Shown one piece after another: positions 20,403-30,922 of a stretch of 64,000 nt of DNA (positions within the stretch are counted from its first letter, which is position 1; each line of letters begins with the position of its first letter). Under the pieces are notes generated by a model. It did not search any database. It saw only the letters and a program-made list of their open reading frames with translations, and had not been told where the DNA came from. This stretch comes from Phytophthora hibernalis (taxonomy: Eukaryota; Oomycota; Peronosporomycetes; Peronosporales; Peronosporaceae): assembly GCA_012656075.1 (NCBI GenBank), contig JAAKBF010000324.1, positions 1,116,001 to 1,180,000 on the forward strand, given 5' to 3'. Made by a program: the position numbers and the translations under genes.

Positions 20403-23400
20403 GTGTTCAACATCTCCTTCGCAACCGCGTATGTCTCAGTTTCTTCGACTTCCATATCACCTGCAGCCCGCTTCCGTTCCGAAACCAGAGGATCGACAGA
20501 TGACATTAACCATGAGTAGCACTGCGATCCATGTTTACAGGTATTGGCCAGGTCACCCAGGTAATGCAGGGCCTGTAATTGGCGTTCGCTGAATTCACCT
20601 GCACTTTCAATCGTGACGATCTACTGACGTCTGTGTCATCTTGCGAGCAGGCCAAGTCAACCAAATTGCTACCACTGGCCTTTTGAATGGCATCAATCGC
20701 CATGGTGATAAGTGCTTGAGGCAGTCGAAAAGTTAACGCTTGGGTCACGCCTGGGGCGCGAGACTCTACCGTCATCTTTTCTTGCTGTGTGTCTTAAATC
20801 GCACCTCAAACGTATCCAAAACGACTGCAGTTGTCCGAGGGCGGGCTTGTGAGTCTGTATATACTCCACCACTTCCATTACGTTCGTGGCACGCACAGCT
20901 TTGCGTAATGTCTTGCCTTGATTGTAAGCTTTCTGGTCTGCATGCATCTTTCTATCCACATCAGCTCGAACAAGGCGTGGGCGGCCCATTTTTGGAGCCC
21001 TAGCGTTGGATGGCTTTAACTTCGTTGTTCGTGGCTGCGCAAACCCGCCGTGGACGTTACCGTCTTTTTCCTCGTCGTCCACATCCACGTTGCCATCATT
21101 CCCCACTTGAGTCTGTTCGACTTGTGAGTCGTCCTCCGATGTGCTTGGGGCCTTGTCCTCAGGGTCAACGTCCGTCTTTCCTTGACGCAATCCGTTCCAC
21201 CACGCTTCTAAATTACCGATAGCGTGCTCAAATCTGTCGTCCGTAAACTCAGCCAGCTCCGACGAAATGCGACCAAGAATATTTTGGGCTCGCTTCAACT
21301 TATCTTTCTCAGTCATCTGCTTCTTCCTGGCAAATTCATCACTGCTCGTGAGCACTCTCAATGGCATGACGACGGTCGAAAGTACCGCATCGAGACTACC
21401 AGTCCTCAGCCACCTACAAAACCACCAATACATGACCAAAACATGGTTAAATTATGGCCAATACGTCATACAAAAATCATGGTGAAAACATGGTTAAAAC
21501 ATGGAACCCACCTGGACTGGATTGAAGCATAAGGGATCGTCAAGACCATGCTGGAGTGTTTTCGGTAGAGAAGTACATGGCGACACGGAAGCTTCAACGT
21601 TACGGAGAACTCGCAGTCATAGAGTGATGAGGCCTTATCGACATGATGTGTTCGATCACCTCTCACCACATTTACCGTGGTGTCGGTCTCGATGAAGGTG
21701 TAATGCTGCATGGTGTCTGGGTTCGTTGCAAACTGGTACTCCTCAAAGAAGACATCAGCGACCCATTCCGTAGTCATACCCAGTAGTTAGTTCATCTCTT
21801 CACCGTAGTTTGCGCTTCGAGAAGATCCCGGGATTAGAGTCTTCATGTTGTACGCGTCCTCTTTCCGACGCTGGAAATTCAGTATACTCGACAAACACTG
21901 CACCATCGAAAAAGAACTGTCGAGATCCACTTTCAATTTGCCGAAGAAGCTCTCCAGCCTGTTGTTAGTGTTGTTGAGGAAGTGCGGTAATTGAAGACGA
22001 AATGCGACAACCCACATTTCTTGACAAGCCATCCAGTTCTTGTCGAAATATTTCCACAATTCTTCTCTCTCATTGCGTGAAGTCAGCGTCTTGAGCTCTC
22101 CGGCGTTATCGTGCAGTTCTGATTCAGTCTTGGAGTACACCATGTTGTGCACGCAGAAATCCATCTGCTTCAAAACCTCACTCGGATACGTTCCGTACTT
22201 CTTGTCGTCGCGCACAGCTTTCTTCATGCACTTGATTACGTGAAAATGGCACAGCAGGATTCGACAGTGAGGCAGCATTCTCTTTTAAATCTTTGTCCAC
22301 TATCACGACCTGCGTGCGCTCCCATTTGTTCACAGCCTGGAAGTGCTCCAACACTTTAATCATGTGCCAGTCAGCGTTGCGCTCGATGACAGAGTGCTGC
22401 ACGGGTTGCTCGTTTTCAAATTGATCCATCACCATCAGCGTACATAGTTGGTAGCGGTTTCTTTAAGGAAGAAGTCATCGCAACATGGACAAAACATGGT
22501 AGAAACACAGTCAATACACAAACAAAGAGAAACATGGTTAAATCGTGAAAAACATGGCTCACGTACTGGTTCGTGAGGTGGGTACAGTCGACCAGCAACA
22601 GCTCAGGGAAGAGATTGAAATGCTTTCGCATCTGCTCAGAAGATATCGAGACGACTGCTGTTTGCCCACGAGCGTTTTCGTTGACGGTGGACACGTTGCC
22701 TACCACCGACATGTTGAAATTCACAAGAAGTTCAGCCACTTGGTCCTCGTCCGATAGGTCGCTCCCTGTGTATTTAAATGTTCAGGGAGAAACAATGAGT
22801 TAGCATTCGATAAGTGAAAACAAAGCAAAAGAAACAAGCATACGCACCGGCCTTCTTGATACGGCGAATCATATTGTGAACGTCGGTCATCGTCACGCGA
22901 TGCGCAGTGTTGCTACGTATGTAGTCGTATATACGAGAAGCCTTGCCTCTACAATCGACCATCAACTCCACATCTCGCATCACGGGAGAACCATGCGGAA
23001 CCTCGCGAATACCTGGATGGGCCCGAAAAATCTCGTCCGAAACATGGTGATTGTTTCCATAGAAATCTCGCTTTATTTCGATTCCCCAGGTGCCGTCCGA
23101 GCGCTCGTACGCTTGAGATAAAAATCAAGCTGCGCACCCCGTGTATAATGTGCGCTGGGTAGGTCGCTTGTCAGTTGATCGCGAACGATCCTTCCATCCA
23201 TGCGTGCAAATGTAGACTCGCTGGAAAGGGTTCACGGACTCGGGGGCGAGAGGGATCTCGGCAAGCGGTCGGCCTCGGTATTGATTCTGCTCACGAAGCC
23301 TTTTGTTGCGCAGCGCGACGTTCAGCGTTTCTTTGACCACCATTTTCGTACTGGTTCGGCTCGAATACTTCTTCAAATACGCTTCGAAATCCGACCACGA

Positions 23401-23805
23401 GTCGTGGTTCTTCTTGATCGCGGGCACGTAAGGCAGGTCAACGTCTTCGTCAGACGAGGACCGTTTGCGCTTCTCGCTCCCGGAAGTACAATTTCCTTCG
23501 GCGTCCTCTTCTTCAGCATTTTCTTCCTTTTCGGCTCCTTGTTCCTCCACTTCGGCTTCTTCTTCGTCCACTTCAGCTTCCTCCTCCTCTTCATCGACTT
23601 CAGGATCCTCCTCCTCTTCGGATTCCTGCTCCACTTCAGCTGCCTCCTCCTCAGCAGCCTCCTCTTCAGCAGCCTCCTGCTCGACTTCACCTTCTTCTTC
23701 CTCAAGAGATGCTTCCTTCTCTTGCTGAAGCTTTGCCATTACTTCCTCCTCTTCTTCTTCTCTCATCTTCTTGATGATAGCAGCTATCTTCCTCGACCGA
23801 GTCAT
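20403..23805 (-). pseudogene. Mutator-like transposase of MULE-1
   Basis: The ATG at 23805 starts a basic then very acidic N-terminus (poly-Glu, 23480-23770). A FAR1-like region follows (DSWSDFEAYLKKYSSRTSTK, then RVYICTHGWKDRS), then VTMTDVHNMIRRIKK. The DDE core covers LFPELLLVDCTHLTNQ, ERNADWHMIKVLEHF, RTQVVIVDKDLKE, LLCHFHVIKCMKKAVR and NNTNNRLESFFGKLK. The SWIM-like motif reads YDCEFSVTLKLPCRHVLLYR, with Tyr at the first Cys position. An intron at 21414-21511 (CAG/GTGGGT...TTGTAG) joins phase-correct to WLRTGSLDAVLS. A second (22455-22554) has a good donor, but I cannot place its acceptor in frame. Another probable intron lies at 22763-22850. The C-terminal linker carries an AT-hook-like PKMGRPRLVR. 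Several shifts suggest it is dead. Confidence 0.7.
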
Positions 23806-24449
23806 TATTCACGCTACATGAACAAAACATGGGGAAACATGCATAATGTTAGCATGAGCTGTAGATCCCAAGCATTAAGACGAAAGACGCATCATTCAGC
23901 GAAGCGCCTCAAATGCTCTAATGGGGAGATGACACACAGCATAGACAAAATGGTGTTAGTTACGAGTTTCAGCAGCCGAATCTGCATGTCCAACGTACCG
24001 CACAGCTCGAACGGCGCGCTGACGTCATAGAAGCTGTTGGATAACCTCGTACAGGTCCGGTCGCAGGCGTTCGTGGCGCAGGAGAATCTTGTACGCGAGC
24101 GCGAGTCCACTCCAGGGCGTACGCGCGTGTCAGCGAGGCGCGTATCCGGTCCAGGACGTACGTGTGTGTCGGCAAGGGGTGTGAGCCACGTGTCGGGGCG
24201 TACGCAGCGCGGCAACGGAGGGGGTCGAGCCGCGTGTCGGCGGTTGGAACGCGTGTGCTTGGGTGGCTGAGAAAGCGGGAATGGTACGGTTCCAAACAGA
24301 TCCAGTGACCTGGATAAAGACGGGCATCGCGCAGAAAACGGCGAGAATGGTATTTTAAACGGCCGCCTAAAGTATTTGGCGACATGGGCAACACCTGGAC
24401 AGATATCGGGGAATTCATGTTTTGGATACATGGGCAGGATATTTACCGG

Positions 24450-24457
24450 TAAATAAT
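24450..24457. repeat. 8-bp target duplication, right copy
   Basis: TAAATAAT, identical to 19320-19327. Confidence 0.8.
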
Positions 24458-24643
24458 CCGCATCCAGCGCGGGCTCGGCTAACCGTGGCCGCCCAATTGG
24501 GACCAACCCAGTTTCAGTTGGTGGGTTGCCTAGCTTAAATGACTCCCCTAGACCAGATCTTGAAGCTCCGGCGAGAGGTCCTTCTTCTCCACCTTTGCAT
24601 TCAGAAGGGACGCGAGTTCATTGAATGCTTCACATTTCCCTGC
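24458..24643 (-). pseudogene. gypsy remnant G5: gag end
   Basis: Minus strand: HAGKCEAFNELASLL then NAKVEKKDLSPELQDLV, a stop, and PIGRPRLAEPALDADY at the pol start. It matches A (8200-8400) and G4 (60870-61060). The match ends inside the last zinc knuckle at about 24643, where the plus-strand Mutator fragment begins. I see no target duplication at that junction. Confidence 0.7.
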
Positions 24644-25111
24644 ATGCCTCGTGGTGTCACCTGCGACTTCGAACTTGCCTTGATCAATGAAGTTATCGAG
24701 CAGTTCCAGCGCGCAAACATTGTAGGCTGCCTCTCCCATTGGAAGAATGCGTCGCGGCGCAAAATGTTGGACTTGGGGATCTCACGAGAGCAGATTTTCT
24801 ATGCAATGAAGCCGGGAAAGCTGGACGTTCTCACTGTTATCCCTGTTGATGAAGTGCTTGACAAGGTAAGTCATACTATTTTGTACAACCAGTACTACTA
24901 CTCCATGTTACTATTACGGAAGTACTAACATATAATACTGCTACTTGATATTACTATTTGATCTGTTAATTTGTAGGGACTGCGCTACGTACGTAGCATC
25001 ATCGACGAGAGCGGCGCGAAGACGAAGTGGAACGCCTTCTGGAAGTACTTCGTTCATACGTGGACAAAGCGCTACGACATGTCGCTCTGGAATGTGAGCC
25101 AGATGCGGTGC
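24644..25111 (+). pseudogene. Mutator-like transposase MULE-2, first part
   Basis: Plus strand: RGVTCDFELALINEVIEQF (second DDE Asp region), GCLSHWKNASRRKMLDLG, then DEVLDK. A 111-nt intron (24866-24976, AAG/GTAAGT...TTGTAG) follows, then GLRYVRSIIDESGAKTKW and YFVHTWTKRYDMSLWNVSQM. The reading stops at 25111, where copia-1 is inserted, and resumes at 30113. The N-terminal half of the transposase is missing; the left border abuts the G5 gag end. Confidence 0.75.
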
Positions 25112-25295
25112 TGTTAGAAGTGCACGATTCAGAGTATAATGGAAAGTGAGATTCTGCAAAGTCCCTAGCCTATACTTAGCTATCGTTCCTTAACCTTCGT
25201 CATTCAGGTCACAGCTGAGCGGCGCATCCGCCGGATCCTGACGCGAGAGCGACGCATCCCCAGATCCTGATGCCAGATCCGAGGGCTTTTCAACA
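25112..25295 (-). repeat. copia-1 LTR (3' LTR, left in window)
   Basis: It is 184 bp, TGTTAGAAGTG...TTTTCAACA, flanked on the left by GGTGC. Against the right LTR I count four substitutions and one 1-bp indel. The purine-rich tract (GGCGTGGAGGAG on the minus strand) directly precedes it in element orientation. Confidence 0.95.
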
Positions 25296-25378
25296 CTCCT
25301 CCACGCCGGCAGCGGCGACCTCCTTCTGGTCTCAATGGAGACCTACCATGACCCGCAGGTCAGCCAGTCTCGGCGCCT

Positions 25379-25817
25379 CTACCGCCTTAGTAAGAACGTC
25401 AGCTGGCATCTTCTCGCTCTCGAGGTGCTCAGCCTTGAGCACCCCGTGCTGCGCCAACCCACCAACGAACTTATCCGCACAGCAATGTGCTTCGCCTTAC
25501 TCGATGATCCTTCGCCGTCGAGCTGCTTGAGCGCCGCTTGGTTGTCAACGCGCAGAGACATCTGGGTGGAATGCGCGATTTCCAGCTCCCCAAGCAACTC
25601 GCGCACGCCCAGCAACTCCGTAGCCATAACCGCGGCCGCTGTGTACTCAGCCTCCATAGTGGAGAGACTGATGCCGGTCTGCTTCTTGCAGACCCACGAC
25701 ACGGGCATCCCGTCAACCGTGAGAATGCCGCCGGTCATGGACTTCCTGTCCTCCTTGTCGGCAGCGAAGTCCGCGTCACTGTATGCGATGACCTTCAGCG
25801 GCTCCTCCAAAGCGCCT
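25379..25817 (-). pseudogene. copia-1 RNase H
   Basis: LKVIAYSDADFAADKEDRKS carries the first Asp, SLSTMEAEYTAAA the Glu and LRVDNQAALKQL the next Asp. The tail has the usual KHIAVRISSLV helix in mutated form. A shift separates it from RT. It would degrade the RNA strand of the hybrid. Confidence 0.8.
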
Positions 25818-25946
25818 TAACCCTTCATACTCAGTCGTAAGCCCTTGTATCCCGCTAAGTAGCGCGCAATGCGTTTGCCGAGCTTCCAGTCGGACATCGT
25901 GGGGCTGTGGGTGCGTCGCGACGCTTTGTGCACTGCGTACACGATG

Positions 25947-26732
25947 TCAGGGCGCGTGCACCGTGCCACCCACATAAGGCTGCCCACGAGCGAACTGGAA
26001 CGAGCGAACGGTGACCACGTTGTCGCCGCCACATACAGGCAGCAGCTCGTCCACCGCCTCGTCGACCTCGTTCGACTCTGCGCCGATCGGGATGCGCACT
26101 CCGTGCACGGACGCCATTCCGTGTTCGCGCAGCATTTCCTCAATGGCCATCTCCTGGTCCAGGTCATAGCCCTCCTGCTCGTCGTACACGACTCTCATGC
26201 CGAGGAACTTGCTCGCTGGCCCGAGATCCTTGACCGAAAGCTCCTTCAGCTCGCCAAAGAGCGCGTGCTGCTGTGTGCCAGTGACCAGCAGGTCGTCGAC
26301 GTACACACCAACAACCAAAAGCACTCCCTCGCGGCGCCTGTGGTAGACGCACATGTCAGTCAGGCTCAGCACGAAACCCAAGTTCACCAGGGTTTTGTGC
26401 AAAAGCCGATTCCAGAGCCGACCGGCCTGTTTGAGGCCGTACAGTGCCTTCTTCAACTCCAGCACCAACTCTTTGTCCTGGGTCACGCCCAGTCGTTTAC
26501 GCACGTCCTCTGGAATCACCATTCCGCGCGCCAGGCGCAGGAAGATGTCCAGCTCCGATTCCTTTTCGGCCTTGACGTACGCGTTGGGCACGTCACCGTG
26601 TTTCGCAGGTACCCGCCACTTCCTAGCAAGCACGAAGATCAGCTTCACGCTGCTCATCTCGATGACAGCAGAGAACGTCACGCTGTAGTCGACCCCGAAC
26701 TGCTGTTCGTTGCCGCAGGAGACGAGTCGCGC
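25947..26732 (-). pseudogene. copia-1 reverse transcriptase
   Basis: VDYSVTFSAVIEMSSVKLIF begins the domain. HGDVPNAYVKA, ELKKALYGLKQAGRLWN and the active site VGVYVDDLLVTG follow, then PASKFLGMRVVYDEQEGYDL. A TAG between the integrase tail (GAIERL) and ARLVSCGNEQQFG splits the pol frame at 26733. The end changes frame near 25960 (RSFQ/FARGQPYVGG). Confidence 0.8.
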
Positions 26733-28346
26733 CTACAGTCGCTCGATGGCGCCCTCCGCGTCCATCTTAGTCTTATATACCCACTTGGTGTGAAGCGCGT
26801 GGGCGCCCTCGGGCTCGCTCACGATTCTCCAGACCCCATTGTCTTCTAAAGCCTGCAGCTCCTCGGCCATCGCAGCAAGCCACTTGTCCTTGTGCTTACT
26901 ACGCATGGCCTCCTGATACGTCTTTGGGTCGTACTCCGTGACGCTGTTCACTACGTCGCGTACCGGCTCCTCCGGCTGCGCGGCCTCGTTCGTCACGCCT
27001 CCGGCGTTATTAGCCACGGAGCGCGTCACGTGGCGCTGACGCGTCCACGACTTCTTCTTCTTGGACAACGTACGCTTCTTCTTGCTGCGCGCGCTCGTGG
27101 CCTCGGCCACCGTCCCTTGATCTTCGTCCTCAGATGCCTCGGTGTCCTCTTCCCGCAGGTATAGCCTCTGTACCTGCATGTTCTGCTCCTTGTCGAGCGT
27201 CTCAATGTTCTTGACGTGCTGCGTGGTCACCACCACCCTGTCCTTGGGTAGGTACACTCGGTACCCCTTGGTCTCTTCGCCCACACCGACGATCATGGCA
27301 AGTTGGGCACGTTGCGCAAAGTTCTTCTTGCGCGGGTCCCGGTAGACCGTGCACGGCGAGCCGAACACGACAATCTTGCCAAGCTGCGGCGACTTGCCCG
27401 TCAACACCTTCAACGGCGACGCACGCCCTGGGTTGGAGTTGGTCGGGGTGCAGTTCAGAATGTACGCAGCGTACTGAACCGCGTCACCCCAGAATCTCAG
27501 CGGGAGCCCACACGCGAAGATCATGCACCGCGCCATGTTCATGATGGTGCGGTGCATGCGCTCGGCCTTGCCGTTGCTCGACTGGTTCCGTGCATCGCTA
27601 CGCTGTCGGGTCACCCCGTGCGCTTGCTACCGCGCCATGTTCATGATGGTGCGGCGCATGCGCTCGCCGTTGCTCGACTGGTTCCGTGAATCGCTACGCT
27701 GTCGGGTCACGCCCGTGCGCTTGCAGAACAAGTCCACGTTCTCGTACTCTCCTCCGGTGCGCAGAACGTGGATCTTGCAGTCAAACTCCTTCTCGAAGTA
27801 GACGAGGAAGTACTCGAAGAGCTTCGCTGCTGCGTCCTTGGTACGCGCCAGGAACACGCGGCAGTAGTTCGACTTGTAGTCGATGAAGTTAATCATGTAC
27901 CGGTTCCCAAGGCGGTCCTCGGGCGTCATCGGCCCTTTCAGATCGGAACAGATCACCCCACCCACCCTGTCGATGGGTGGGTGAGCGCCGGTGTCCTTCT
28001 TGGACCGCCGGTTCTTCGTCTGCTTGCCTTCAGCGCACGTCAGGCAGTTCACTCGCTTGTGGTCTGTTAGGTGGATCCCGGAGCTCGGGTCCTTAGCCAG
28101 TCGCTCCACCGAGTCGTAGCTCAGGTGCGCCAAGCGTTTGTGAAAGTCCAGCAGCGTGCCCTTCTGTACGTTGCCCGACACTTCCACTGACTCAGCGAGC
28201 TCCTGGCTTAGTGCGGCCATTATCACGTCCGACGGCAGCTCATGCCTCGGCCCCACAGCGACGAGCACAACCAACACGTTGCCCCGCATATCAACGTCGA
28301 ACGCCACTCGTCCGCCGTCCTTGGCCGCAACGACGCGTCGTCCGGC
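26733..28346 (-). pseudogene. copia-1 integrase
   Basis: The pre-integrase part includes LLDFHKRLAHLSYDSVERL and CLTCAEGKQTKNRRSKK (His and Cys pairs). The core has SDLKGPMTPEDRLGNRYM (Asp), HVLRTGGEYENVDLF with Gly where the second Asp (RTDNG) is usual, and QSSNGKAERMHRTIMN (Glu). A 101-bp tandem duplication (27530-27730) repeats GVTRQRSD to TIMNMAR and shifts the frame. The C-terminal KR-rich stretch (KKKRTLSKKKKSWTRQR) could be a nuclear localisation signal. Confidence 0.8.
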
Positions 28347-28634
28347 TCACTTGGTCAGCTCGAAACCTCGGTTATCGAGTACCCCGTAGGAGATAAGGTT
28401 GCGTACCACGTCCTTCGCAAAGTATACGTTGGTGAGCTCTACCATCTGCTCCTCGCCGCATGACGTGACGCGCAGCATCACCTTGCCACGCTTGGTGATG
28501 TTCAACGGCTCACCGTTGGGCTGTATGCACTCGTCGCTGCACAACTCAGCGTCCTCGAGAAACGACTCGTCGTTCACAAGGTGGCGACTGGATCCACTGT
28601 CCAGGATCCAGAGGCCATCGTGTTCGCCGGACTT
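28347..28634 (-). pseudogene. copia-1 protease
   Basis: LWILDSGSSRHLVNDE is the aspartic protease active site. TKRGKVMLRVTSCG and LTNVYFAKDVVRNLISYGVL follow. An in-frame TAA (28635) separates it from gag, and a stop follows GFELTK before the pre-integrase part. Confidence 0.8.
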
Positions 28635-29907
28635 TTAACCGACGGACAGCGTAAGTTGCCCGCGCTGCTTGCGGTCCGGGCACGCTGCGCGCAGGTGACC
28701 GATTTGGCCGCACTCATCACAGCTCCGCGTCTCCTGTCGCTCCTGGTGCTGGTTGTCACGTTCTCTCACCACGTTAACTGTGTCGTGTCCTAGCGACTTC
28801 TGCTTGGTCGACTCGGTCTCCCAAGACTGCGCCAAAATGCACGAGCTCCTCGGCGTGCTGCAGGTGGTCGGTCCGCGACTGGTCCACCTTGGCCATCAAC
28901 GTCGTGCGTAGCTCCGAGGAGGCGTACATGACGATGTTGTTCAGCACCAAGTAGTCGGCGCTGTTCCCGTAGCCTCGGAGATGGCGACGAGGTACATGTA
29001 GTGCTCAGGCCACGACCTCTTGGTGTCCTTTGGCGCCGTGACCAGCTTCATGGCTTGGGCGGGCGTGATGTTCGTTTTGAACGCGTCCAGGATTCGCTCC
29101 ATCACGTACTGCTGCGTGGACAACGATTCCACCACGTGTCCACCTGCTTGTTGTAGTACCTCTCGGCCGTACCCGACAGGTAATGGCCGAGGAGGTCTAC
29201 CATCATGTCCTCCGACCACGGGAAGCCGCATGCCGACTGCTCGAGCGCCACCTGCCGCTCGAATCTTCTGCCCCAATCCAGGAAACCGGAGCCCAGACCG
29301 ACGTACAGCTCTTTCCGTCGAACGGGCGTATCGCAAGCTTCTTCTGGCGGGCGTTCGGGTATCGGAACGCCCCGCTTTGGTTCGCCGTAGGGACGGCTGG
29401 TGGCTGAGCTTCTGGTTGCCGAGGTGCTGGCACCGGCGCCGCTGATGGCTGCTGCGCTCCTTGATCAGCTTGGGCAGCGTGCTCCGCCGCGTAGAGCATT
29501 TGCAGCTCCGACATGCCGTAGCTCGGCTCGTGGGCCCCGACGTCTGCATGGCGCAACCCGAAGTACTGCGGGGGTGCTGTCGGCCTGCGAGGGGTCTGCG
29601 TGTGCGGCGTGCCACCCAAGGAATCAATCTGCATCCTGGATCCGCGGCCCAGGGCCGACGCGAACAGGCTCGTGTCCATCAGGGTTTGGGCGGCTCCAGG
29701 CGCTTCTCGAGCTTGGTCTGAGACTGCTCGAGCCTGTCCAGCCGACCAGCGACGCCACGAAGAAGTGTCGCAGCTCCGACGCTTCGTCCCCTCCGTGGCC
29801 GCCGCCGCGAGGTGGTCGGGGTTGCCGTCACCCCTTGCACGGGCGACGGCGGTGCTCTCCACTCCGTCGACGGAGCCGGTCCTTGCGCGACCTGGCTCCG
29901 CTTGCAT
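28635..29907 (-). pseudogene. gag: copia-1 gag
   Basis: The ATG at 29907 follows the primer site directly. The N-terminal half is polar and Ala/Pro/Gln-rich. AIRPFDGKELYVGLGSGF then LDWGRRFERQ leads into the capsid part (MERILDAFKTNITPAQAMKL, YLVLNNIVMYASSEL). The zinc knuckle CDECGQIGHLRAAC ends it. At least three frame changes lie between 28900 and 29300. Confidence 0.75.
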
Positions 29908-29922
29908 CTTGGGCTCAAAACC
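29908..29922 (-). promoter_or_regulatory. copia-1 primer-binding site (half-tRNA type)
   Basis: Directly after the 5' LTR the minus strand reads GGTTTTGAGCCCAAG. It is complementary to GGGCTCAAAACC, one base from the anticodon loop of initiator tRNA-Met (GGGCTCATAACC, CAT anticodon). The copia-2 site at 40773 is exact. This implies priming from a cleaved half tRNA, as in Drosophila copia. Confidence 0.65.
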
Positions 29923-30107
29923 TGTTAGAAGTGCACGATTCAGAGTATAATGGAAAGTGAGATTCTGCAAAGTCCCTAGCCTATCCTTAGCTATCGTTCC
30001 TTATCCTTCGTCATTCAGGTCACAGTTGAGCGGCGCATCCGCCGGATCCTGACGCGAGAGCGACGCATCCCCCAGATCCTGATGCCAGATCCGAGGGCCT
30101 TTCAACA
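29923..30107 (-). repeat. copia-1 LTR (5' LTR, right in window)
   Basis: It is 185 bp, followed by the duplication GGTGC (30108-30112). It differs from the left LTR at TATC/TATA, TTATCC/TTAACC, CAGTTG/CAGCTG, an extra C in the CATCCCCC run, and GGGCCTTT/GGGCTTTT. Confidence 0.95.
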
Positions 30108-30349
30108 GGTGCAACAATATGATCATGGTAAAGCGGACTAATAATCCGCTCGAAAAGTACAACCGAGCCTTCGCTGCTCGCATTGGTGCACCGCATCCTG
30201 GTCTGCTGGCTTTCATCGTAGTAGCGAAAGCCGAACCTGTCTGGTACGTGAAGCTGCTTGATGACATCTGGCATGGGCTACAGAACCCTCCTATCCATGC
30301 CAGGACTGTGGAAGTTGAAGTTCCTGAGCAATACAGAGCGTTTCAGTAG
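30108..30349 (+). pseudogene. Mutator-like transposase MULE-2, second part
   Basis: After copia-1 the frame resumes: NNMIMVKRTNNPLEKYNRAF then GAPHPGLLAFI, the third DDE region with the conserved RTNNPLE motif. It ends VEVPEQYRAFQ, TAG at 30347-30349. No SWIM domain follows. Codon phase across the copia insertion is exact. Confidence 0.8.
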
Positions 30350-30922
30350 ATGTGTATTACTTCTGTAACAGCAGAATCAAACTATTGTTGACATGGGCAT
30401 GCAGGTGTTAAATAAGGTTCTACATTATATGCTACTGTCCTAACTGTCCTAACTATCCTAAGTGTCCTACCCTGTCCTTACTGCCCTACACTGTCTTAGC
30501 TGTCCTACACTGTTCTAACACATCACTGTGTAATATACTGGCAGTAGCGAAAATAAAACTGGACATTGTACTATAGTAGGATATTTTAGGACGTTTAAGA
30601 TCGTTTTAGCACAGATAATTTTCTTCCGGTATACGAGTCAAAACGATTGCCTTTGCAGTGAGCGCGGTGAACGTACTGTAATGCTGCACGGTGTGGTAAG
30701 GACAGCTGCGGAGCATACAATCCCAGCGCCTGGCGCACATTAGATCGAAATTGTCAACGCTGAGCCGCTCAATGTTAGCGGGGAAATGCCTTTTGGCGGC
30801 AAGTGTTTTTAATCGGCCGAGTTGAGCATCCAATCAAACAACCCTCACTCACAGCTCTACCGTGAGAGTGATGGTAAATTATGTCTTAAATAAATTCCGT
30901 CACTTGTCAAAAATCCGCCTCC
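30350..30922. other. Intergenic region before the ASCC2-like gene
   Basis: It holds a short tandem repeat (30435-30519) and otherwise low-complexity AT-rich sequence. A 75-codon minus-strand frame (30606-30833) has no ATG and no recognisable motif. This stretch should contain the right end of MULE-2 and the ASCC2 promoter; I cannot point to either. Confidence 0.4.
30435..30519. repeat. 9-10 bp tandem repeat (CTGTCCTAA)n
   Basis: About nine degenerate units based on CTGTCCTAA/CTGTCCTACA stand head to tail. Confidence 0.75.

Larger units (their letters stand above)
19328..24449 (-). mobile_element. Mutator-like element MULE-1 with Ulp1-type protease
   Basis: The element is 5,122 bp, bounded by TAAATAAT duplications. 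The ends form a short imperfect inverted repeat: left GGTGATATTACCCATG, right (reverse complement) GGTAAATATCCTGCCCATG. It carries one minus-strand gene encoding transposase plus a C48 protease. The motif CCATGTTTT recurs at both ends, in the 5' leader and in two introns. It was inserted into G5 after G5 was in place. Ulp1-carrying Mutator elements are known in plants (Kaonashi type); this is the same architecture in an oomycete-like genome. Confidence 0.8.
25112..30107 (-). mobile_element. Ty1/copia element copia-1, complete
   Basis: The element is 4,996 bp, with LTR, primer site, gag, protease, integrase, RT, RNase H and LTR in copia order on the minus strand. The 5-bp duplication GGTGC (25107-25111 and 30108-30112) proves transposition. 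Excision joins MULE-2 in frame (SLWNVSQMRC to NNMIMVKRTNN). LTR divergence is low (about 2% substitutions), so insertion is fairly recent. In-frame stops (28635, 26734), a frameshift and an internal duplication make it non-autonomous. Confidence 0.95.

Noticed and set aside
23465..24030. Plus-strand hydrophobic frames opposite the MULE-1 N-terminus
   Set aside because: They are the complement of the GAA/GAG-rich poly-Glu region; Phe/Leu/Ser runs arise automatically.
25869..26849. Long plus-strand frame across copia-1 RT
   Set aside because: Antisense shadow of the RT/integrase frame, His- and Gln-rich with no recognisable domain.
29400..29960. Plus-strand frame over copia-1 gag
   Set aside because: Antisense of gag. 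Kept apart from the antisense genes proposed in the gypsy elements because no coiled-coil, intron or gag motif is visible.
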